DNA of 7,383 nt from positions 1 to 7,383 of the forward strand of contig CAZCAI010000198.1 of assembly GCA_964496595.1 (NCBI GenBank), given 5' to 3'. The DNA is from JAAAOZ01 sp964496595. Its GTDB lineage: Bacteria; Chloroflexota; Anaerolineae; B4-G1; SLSP01. A program made the translations under genes and the position numbers. A model generated the notes under the pieces. It ran no database searches, was not told the DNA's origin, and saw only the letters and a list, made by a program, of their open reading frames with translations. This document shows, piece after piece, positions 1 through 4,906 of this stretch; positions within the stretch are counted from its first letter, which is position 1; the number at the start of each line of letters is the position of its first letter.

Positions 1-1
1 G

Positions 2-2155
2 GTCGTGATTGTCGAGTCGCCGACGAAGGCTCGGACGGTGGGCCGGTTTTTGGGCAAGGACTACACGGTCAAGGCGTCGGTCGGGCATGTGCGCGATCTG
101 CTGCGCTCCAAGCTCTCCGTGGATGTGGAGAACGACTTCGAGCCGCGTTATCGCGTACCGAACGAGAAGCGCGACGTGGTGAAGGTGTTGCGGTCGGAGG
201 TCGAGAACGCCGCCGAGGTCTACTTAGCCACCGACCCAGATCGCGAGGGTGAGGCGATTGCCTGGCATCTGAGTGAGGTGTTGGAATTGACCGAGGAGCA
301 GTTGCGGCGCGTGGTCTTTCACGAGATCACCCACGACGCCGTCGACGAGGCCTTCTCGCACCCGCGCACCATCGATATGGATCGCGTGGACGCCCAGCAG
401 GCGCGTCGCATCTTGGATCGCTTGGTCGGCTACAAGCTCAGTCCGCTGCTGTGGCGCAAAGTTCGCAGCCGCCTCTCCGCTGGGCGTGTCCAATCCGTGG
501 CCCTGCGCTTGATCGTCGAGCGCGAGCGCGAGATCGAGGCGTTTGATCCCGAGGAATACTGGAGCATCGACGCGGAACTGAAGCCGCAGCCCTCGGAACC
601 CGCGGAGAAGACGCGCGCCTTCATCGCAAACCTGGTCCGCATCCGGGACGAAGAGTTTGAACTCCACTCGCAGGAAGAGGTCGATCCGATTCTTGATGAC
701 CTGGAGAAGGCGATCTACGTCGTCACCAAGGTCAAGAAAGGGAAGCGACGCCGCAATCCCTCGCCGCCGTACACGACCAGCGCGATGCAGCAGGACGCGG
801 CGAACAAGCTCCGCTTCACGGCTAAGAAGACGATGCGCGTTGCGCAGCAGCTCTACGAGGGCATCGACGTGGGCAACGGCGATCCTTCGGGTTTGATCAC
901 CTATATGCGCACGGACAGCACCAACATCTCCGAGCAGGCGCAGCAGGCGGCGCGGGCGTACATCCAAGATCGCTACGGGGCCAAATTCCTGCCCAAGAAG
1001 CCGCCCATCTACAAGACGCGCGCCAAGGCGGCGCAGGAGGCCCACGAGGCCATCCGGCCCACCGATGTGCGCAACACGCCTGACAAGATCAAGTCGTATC
1101 TCAGCAGCGACCAACGCCGTCTTTACGAGCTGATCTGGCGGCGCTTCGTGGCGAGCCAGATGCTGCCGGCGGTCTACGAGACGCGGCGCGCCGATATTTT
1201 GGCCGGCGCGGAGCACGAGGAGGAGAAGCCATACCTCTTCCGCGCGTCCGGTTCGATTCTGCGCTTCCCCGGCTATTTGATCGTCTACGACATCGCCAGG
1301 GACGAGGACGACGAGAAATCGACCTCGCAGGTGATCCCGCCGCTCAAGGTGGGCGCGCAAGTGGATCTGGTGCGCTTGCTGCCGGAGCAGCACTTCACAC
1401 AACCGCCGCCGCGTTACTCCGATGCGTCGCTCATCCGCACGATGGAGGAGTACGGCATCGGGCGGCCTTCCACTTACGCCGCAATTCTCTCCACGCTCTT
1501 CCACCGCGGCTACGTCACGCGCGTGCGCCGCAGTTTCGAGCCGACGGAGACCGGCGTTCTGGTCAACGACCTCTTAGTCGAGCACTTCCCCGGCCTGATC
1601 AATGTGGACTTCACGGCGGATATGGAAGAGCAGTTAGACAAGGTCGCCGAGGGCGAGATGGATTGGGTGAAGGTGTTGCGCGATTTCTACGACCCCTTCG
1701 CCGAGACGCTGGCCAAGGCAGAAGAGGCGATCCCCAAGATGAAGCAGGTCGAGCACGTGGGCCGCGATTGTCCGAAATGCGGCGCCCCGCTGATCATTCG
1801 CTGGGGCCGCTACGGCAAATTCATCGGCTGCTCAAAATTCCCCGATTGCCGGTACACGGAGCCGTGGCTGGAAAAGATCGGCGTGAAGTGCCCGGATTGC
1901 GAGGATGGCGAGATTGTGGTGCGGAAGACGCGCAAGGGGCGTACATTCTACGGGTGTTCCAATTGGCCGGAATGTGAGTTCACCTCCTGGAAGCGCCCGA
2001 TGAAGCGGCGTTGCCCGGCCTGTGGCGGGCTGTTGGTCGAGGCCCGCAAGGATACGGCCAGGTGCCTCTCCTGCGACACGCTCTTCCCCTTCGATGATCT
2101 GCCATCGTCGGAGGAGGAAGAAGAGAAGGCGGAGGTCGCAGCGCCCGCCGGCTGA
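2..2155 (+). CDS. topA: DNA topoisomerase I (type IA), 5'-truncated by window edge
   Basis: Type IA topoisomerase, which relaxes negative supercoils by cutting and passing one DNA strand through a 5'-phosphotyrosine link. Residues are numbered from the GTG at position 5. The Toprim domain opens with IVESPTKAR (2-10) and holds the metal-binding DPDREGE (77-83). The catalytic tyrosine is Y300 in YMRTDS. LSAGRVQSVALR, EAHEAIRPT and EYGIGRPSTYA are the usual active-site and DNA-binding blocks. Three four-cysteine zinc ribbons follow: C589/592/609/615, C629/632/651/657 and C670/673/687/690. The protein ends in a short acidic tail (SSEEEEEK). The frame is already open at position 2 (VVIVESP...), and TopA proteins normally have a few residues before this block, so the true start lies just upstream of the window and GTG 5 is probably internal. 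About 717 residues are visible, near full length for the family. Identification is near certain. Confidence 0.97.
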   Translation, partial: VVIVESPTKARTVGRFLGKDYTVKASVGHVRDLLRSKLSVDVENDFEPRYRVPNEKRDVVKVLRSEVENAAEVYLATDPDREGEAIAWHLSEVLELTEEQLRRVVFHEITHDAVDEAFSHPRTIDMDRVDAQQARRILDRLVGYKLSPLLWRKVRSRLSAGRVQSVALRLIVEREREIEAFDPEEYWSIDAELKPQPSEPAEKTRAFIANLVRIRDEEFELHSQEEVDPILDDLEKAIYVVTKVKKGKRRRNPSPPYTTSAMQQDAANKLRFTAKKTMRVAQQLYEGIDVGNGDPSGLITYMRTDSTNISEQAQQAARAYIQDRYGAKFLPKKPPIYKTRAKAAQEAHEAIRPTDVRNTPDKIKSYLSSDQRRLYELIWRRFVASQMLPAVYETRRADILAGAEHEEEKPYLFRASGSILRFPGYLIVYDIARDEDDEKSTSQVIPPLKVGAQVDLVRLLPEQHFTQPPPRYSDASLIRTMEEYGIGRPSTYAAILSTLFHRGYVTRVRRSFEPTETGVLVNDLLVEHFPGLINVDFTADMEEQLDKVAEGEMDWVKVLRDFYDPFAETLAKAEEAIPKMKQVEHVGRDCPKCGAPLIIRWGRYGKFIGCSKFPDCRYTEPWLEKIGVKCPDCEDGEIVVRKTRKGRTFYGCSNWPECEFTSWKRPMKRRCPACGGLLVEARKDTARCLSCDTLFPFDDLPSSEEEEEKAEVAAPAG

Positions 2156-2181
2156 TCGGTCGCTTGATGCGTTGGATCATC

Positions 2182-2213
2182 AGCCCCTGGGGTTTTATCC
2201 CTGGGGGCTTTTT
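2182..2213 (+). terminator. Rho-independent terminator of topA
   Basis: The 11-bp stem AGCCCCTGGGG (2182-2192) pairs with CCCTGGGGGCT (2199-2209), including two G-U wobbles, around the 6-nt loop TTTTAT. A T-tract follows (2209-2213). It begins 27 nt after the topA stop codon. Stem strength and T-run are typical of an intrinsic terminator, so topA and mutS2 are probably separate transcripts. Confidence 0.9.
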
Positions 2214-2216
2214 ACG

Positions 2217-2225
2217 TGGTATAAT
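2217..2225 (+). promoter_or_regulatory. Extended -10 promoter, probably for mutS2
   Basis: TGGTATAAT matches the sigma-70-type extended -10 consensus TGnTATAAT exactly. It sits 4 nt after the T-tract of the topA terminator. At a 17-nt spacing the -35 position holds ATCCCT, a poor match, but extended -10 promoters can work without a good -35. The start site would fall near 2232, giving a leader of about 180 nt before mutS2 made largely of heptamer repeats. No other promoter-like hexamer pair in this gap is as good. Confidence 0.65.
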
Positions 2226-2228
2226 AAC

Positions 2229-2379
2229 GAATTGAGAATGAACAATGAAGAATGAAGAATGAAGAATTTAGAATTGCGAATTTAGAATTGCGAATTTAGA
2301 ATTGCGAATTTAGAATTGCGAATTTAGAATAGTGAATCTCGGAATAGATTCGCAATTCATCATTCGCAATTCTTAATTC
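2229..2379. repeat. Heptameric repeat array 1 (GAATNNN, then inverted NNNATTC)
   Basis: From 2229 to 2340 there are sixteen back-to-back 7-mers, fifteen beginning GAAT and one CAAT. The first five are mostly GAATGAA. The sequence then alternates GAATTTA and GAATTGC four times (2264-2319), a 14-nt higher-order unit, and ends GAATTTA, GAATAGT, GAATCTC. After a six-base turn the same family continues in the opposite orientation to 2379: AGATTC, GCAATTC, ATCATTC, GCAATTC, TTAATTC. The array fills nearly the whole topA-mutS2 gap and is AT-rich against GC-rich flanks. No gene is visible inside it. The same family recurs after mutS2 at 4919-5016. Confidence 0.93.
2306..2379 (+). other. Long imperfect hairpin formed by heptamers in the mutS2 leader
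   Basis: The arms 2306-2339 and 2346-2379 are complementary about a CGGAAT loop (2340-2345). Pairing base by base gives 29 pairs out of 34, including one G-U. The heptamers of the two arms stay in register. The innermost six pairs (GAATCT/AGATTC) and one whole unit (2313-2319 with 2366-2372) are perfect. No T-tract follows, so it is not an intrinsic terminator. As RNA it would sit 16 nt before the mutS2 Shine-Dalgarno; as DNA it could extrude as a cruciform. Function is unknown. Confidence 0.75.
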
Positions 2380-2394
2380 CGAAGGTACAACAAC

Positions 2395-2399
2395 AGGAG
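2395..2399 (+). promoter_or_regulatory. Shine-Dalgarno of mutS2
   Basis: AGGAG lies 12 nt before ATG 2412. A TTG that would lengthen the frame (2400) touches the SD directly with no spacing and can be dismissed. ATG 2415 and ATG 2430 are in frame but further from this site, so 2412 is preferred, though the spacing is a little long. Confidence 0.6.
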
Positions 2400-2411
2400 T
2401 TGCATAGCAGA

Positions 2412-4838
2412 ATGATGAATCGTCATTGGATGACCTTAGAATATCCCGTTATCTTGAAGCGCCTGGCCGAATATACCGAGTTTTCGGGCGGCGAGGATTT
2501 GGCGTTGGCGCTGACGCCGACCTCGATCATCGAGGAGGCGCGCGAGCGGTTGGCGTTGACGGGCGAGGCGCGCGATCTCTTGGAGGTGCGCACCGCCTTC
2601 ACGTTGGGCGGCGTGCGCGATATTCGCGCCTTGGCCGAGCAGGCCGAGCGCGGCGTCACGCTCCAGCCAACGGATTTGTTGCGCGTCCGCGATACGTTGC
2701 GGGCCGGCGCGCGCGTGCGCCGCATTCTCACCGGCGCGGAGACGCGCTGCTCCGGTCTGGCCGATATCGCCTGGCGCATCCAGACGCCGACCGATGTCGC
2801 CGAGCACATCGAGCGCGTGCTGGATGATCGCGGTCAGGTGCGCGACAACGCCTCGGCGGAACTATCGCGCATCCGCCGGGAGATGGAGCAATCGCAGGAG
2901 CGCATTCAGCATAAGCTGCAACGGATGCTTTCCTCATCGCAGATCGCGCCCTATCTCCAGGAAGCGCTCATCACCCGGCGCGAGGGCCGCTTCGTCCTCC
3001 CCGTGCGCTCCGATAGCAAGGGGCGCGTGCCGGGCATCGTGCATGATCGTTCCGGCAGCGGCGTCACGCTCTTTATCGAGCCGCTGGACGTCGTCGATTT
3101 GAACAACGCCCTGCGCGAGCTGCGCCTGGCCGAGGAGGAGGAGATCTTCCGCCTGCTGGCCGAACTGACGGCCCACGTCGCCCGCGAGGCCGAGGCCATT
3201 CGCGTCTCGGTGGCGGCGCTCTCTGAAGTTGATCTCGTCTTTGCCAGGGCGCGCTACGCCGAGGACTTGGAGGCGACCGCGCCGGAGCTGCATCCCGCGC
3301 CGAAAAAACCGCCGGAGCGCGAGGGCGACTCGCGCCATCCGGGCACGGTCGTGCAATTACACGGCGCGCGCCATCCCCTGTTGCGCCCGGAGGAAGTCGT
3401 CAAAGTCGATCTGGTGCTGGATGACGCGACGCACGTCCTGGTCATCACCGGCCCGAACACCGGCGGCAAGACCGTCTCGCTCAAGACCGTGGGCCTGCTG
3501 ACGCTGATGGCGCAGGCGGGGATGCACATTCCAGTCGAATCGGGATCGGCGCTCTCATGCTTCGAGGCCGTCTACGCCGATATCGGCGACGAGCAGTCGA
3601 TTGAGCAGAGCCTCTCCACCTTCTCGTCGCATATGACCAACATCTTGAGCTTTATGGAACAGGCCGATCACCGCTCGCTCATTCTGTTGGACGAGCTGGG
3701 CGCCGGCACCGATCCGACGGAGGGCGCGGCGCTGGCCCGCTCGATGTTAGAGACGTTCCGCGAGCGGCGCTGCACGGCCTTCGTCGCGACGCATTACTCG
3801 GAGCTGAAACTCTACGCGCATCACACGCCCGGCGTCGTCAACGCCTCGATGGCCTTCGATGTGGAGACGCTGGCGCCGACCTTCGAGTTGAGCATCGGCG
3901 TACCGGGGCGCTCCAACGCCTTCGCCATCGCGCGGCGGCTGGGGATGCCCAAGGAGATCATCAAGCGGGCGCAGGGGATGCTTTCGGGCGAGGAGTTGCG
4001 TGCCGAGGATATGTTGGACGATCTGCACCAGTTGCGCATTCAGGAGGCGCGCGCGCGCGATGCGGCCTGGCGGGATCAGCGCGATGCGCAGGATTTGGCG
4101 TCTGAGTTGCGCGAGCGTCTGCGCAACATCGAGTCGGAGCGGCGCGAGGTGCTGCATCAGGCTGAGGCGACGGCGGAATCGGAGTTGGCGGAGCTGCGGG
4201 CGGAGATTTCGGCGCTGCGTCGCAAGCTGCGCACCTTCGCGGCCCAGCACGCGATGCCGGAGTTGGATGAGGTCGTGCAGGAGGTGAAGGCGGCGGAGAC
4301 CAGGATGCCGAAGCCCGCCTCGTTGACGGCAGATCTCCCCGCGTCCTCAGTTCCCCGCGAGACCGAGATGCCCGCAGCGGAGACGCATGCCGGCCTCATT
4401 CGTAAGGGAGATCGCGTGCGCCTGCCCTCGCTGGGGATGGAGGGCGTCGTCACCGACATCGAGGGCGACGAGGTCGAGATTCAGGCCGGCGCGATTCACA
4501 CGCGCGTCGATCTTGCGGATCTAGAGCTGTTGGAGCGCAAATCGAAAGCACAGCCCCAGGATGGGGCTGTGAAAGTCCCGGAGCGCGCCACATCGCCCGG
4601 CATCCAGTTGGATCTGCGCGGGCAGGTGGTGGAGGAGGCGCTGCAAAATTTAGAGCGCTATTTAGAGCAGGCCGTGATGGCCCAGTTGCCGTGGGTGCGC
4701 GTGGTGCACGGCAAGGGCACCGGCGCCCTGCGTCGCGCCGTCCGCGACTTCCTGCAAGATCATCCCTCGGTGGTCGAGTATAAGGATGCGCCACAGCGCG
4801 AGGGCGGCTTCGGCGCCACCGTCGTCGATTTGGTCTAG
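2412..4838 (+). CDS. mutS2: Endonuclease MutS2 (MutS family ATPase with Smr domain)
   Basis: MutS2 is a dimeric DNA- and ribosome-associated ATPase. In characterised members it suppresses homologous recombination or splits collided ribosomes, and it does not perform mismatch repair. From ATG 2412 the protein is 808 residues, normal for the family. An N-terminal MutS core with a long helical clamp region precedes the ATPase: Walker A GPNTGGKT (347-354), STFSSHM, Walker B LILLDE (423-428) followed by LGAGTDPTEGAALA, and the ATHYSELK switch with H461. A charged coiled coil follows (roughly 520-620), then a small KOW-like beta domain (IRKGDRVRLPSLGMEG...). The C-terminal Smr nuclease domain has LDLRG (733-737) and HGKGTGALR (766-774). 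The mismatch-recognition domain of MutS1 is absent, as expected. All catalytic motifs are intact. A perfect palindrome is embedded in the KOW-Smr linker. The gene has its own likely promoter and no terminator after it. Confidence 0.97.
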   Translation: MMNRHWMTLEYPVILKRLAEYTEFSGGEDLALALTPTSIIEEARERLALTGEARDLLEVRTAFTLGGVRDIRALAEQAERGVTLQPTDLLRVRDTLRAGARVRRILTGAETRCSGLADIAWRIQTPTDVAEHIERVLDDRGQVRDNASAELSRIRREMEQSQERIQHKLQRMLSSSQIAPYLQEALITRREGRFVLPVRSDSKGRVPGIVHDRSGSGVTLFIEPLDVVDLNNALRELRLAEEEEIFRLLAELTAHVAREAEAIRVSVAALSEVDLVFARARYAEDLEATAPELHPAPKKPPEREGDSRHPGTVVQLHGARHPLLRPEEVVKVDLVLDDATHVLVITGPNTGGKTVSLKTVGLLTLMAQAGMHIPVESGSALSCFEAVYADIGDEQSIEQSLSTFSSHMTNILSFMEQADHRSLILLDELGAGTDPTEGAALARSMLETFRERRCTAFVATHYSELKLYAHHTPGVVNASMAFDVETLAPTFELSIGVPGRSNAFAIARRLGMPKEIIKRAQGMLSGEELRAEDMLDDLHQLRIQEARARDAAWRDQRDAQDLASELRERLRNIESERREVLHQAEATAESELAELRAEISALRRKLRTFAAQHAMPELDEVVQEVKAAETRMPKPASLTADLPASSVPRETEMPAAETHAGLIRKGDRVRLPSLGMEGVVTDIEGDEVEIQAGAIHTRVDLADLELLERKSKAQPQDGAVKVPERATSPGIQLDLRGQVVEEALQNLERYLEQAVMAQLPWVRVVHGKGTGALRRAVRDFLQDHPSVVEYKDAPQREGGFGATVVDLV
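4549..4571. repeat. Intragenic perfect palindrome in the mutS2 linker
   Basis: CACAGCCCC (4549-4557) and GGGGCTGTG (4563-4571) form a perfect 9-bp stem around the loop AGGAT. GAAAG occurs immediately before the stem (4544-4548) and again at its end (4571-4575), 27 nt apart. The segment encodes the polar stretch KAQPQDGAVK between the KOW-like and Smr domains, where extra residues should be tolerated. It looks like a small in-frame insertion, but that is inference. Confidence 0.75.
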
Positions 4839-4864
4839 GGGGGAGCGCCCCAATGGAAAATCAG

Positions 4865-4906
4865 GAGAAGAGAGGCTGGAGGATAGAGAATGGAAGGTAG
4901 AGGAAC
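4865..4906. repeat. Purine-rich heptamer run before the DUF2723 gene
   Basis: Six contiguous 7-mers all begin GA: GAGAAGA, GAGGCTG, GAGGATA, GAGAATG, GAAGGTA, GAGGAAC. The 7-nt phase matches the other arrays although the units are more degenerate. The last unit pairs with GTTCTTC (4915-4921), with one G-U, around an 8-nt loop, so this run may be the opposite-orientation arm of array 2. The Shine-Dalgarno and ATG of the next gene fall inside it. The 26 nt before it (4839-4864) hold no recognisable promoter or terminator. Confidence 0.6.
4878..4882 (+). promoter_or_regulatory. Shine-Dalgarno that fixes the DUF2723 start
   Basis: GGAGG is followed by 7 nt and then ATG 4890, an ideal arrangement. 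It supports initiation upstream of the heptamer array, so the repeats would be translated. The only other ATG in this frame before the conserved domain is 5040, which lacks an SD and would delete the first membrane helix. Confidence 0.75.

Noticed and set aside
224..1504. Long reverse-strand open frame (426 codons) opposite topA
   Set aside because: It mirrors the codon bias of a GC-rich gene, shows no recognisable domain, is rich in Arg/Leu/Ala, and lies wholly opposite a certain gene.
2022..2255. Forward frame overlapping the topA end and running through the terminator
   Set aside because: It crosses a strong intrinsic terminator, ends in the heptamer array, and shows no protein-like features.
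2229..2379. Array 1 as a CRISPR array
   Set aside because: Units are 7 nt and contiguous with no spacers, so it is a simple heptameric repeat.
2400..2411. TTG 2400 as the mutS2 start
   Set aside because: It directly abuts the AGGAG with no spacing; ATG 2412 fits better and the extra residues are not family-conserved.
3303..3308. A6 run in mutS2 as a slippage or frameshift site
   Set aside because: The frame is continuous across it, no slippery heptamer with downstream stop or structure is evident, and full-length motifs follow in the same frame.
4840..4851. GGGG-AGCG-CCCC hairpin right after the mutS2 stop as a terminator
   Set aside because: The stem is only 4 bp and no T-tract follows, so it does not qualify as an intrinsic terminator.
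4853..4900. Short ATG frame (15 codons) between mutS2 and the DUF2723 gene, which could be a leader peptide
   Set aside because: It has only a weak G-rich SD and no regulatory codon pattern; it contains the real SD of the next gene by overlap, and nothing else supports it.
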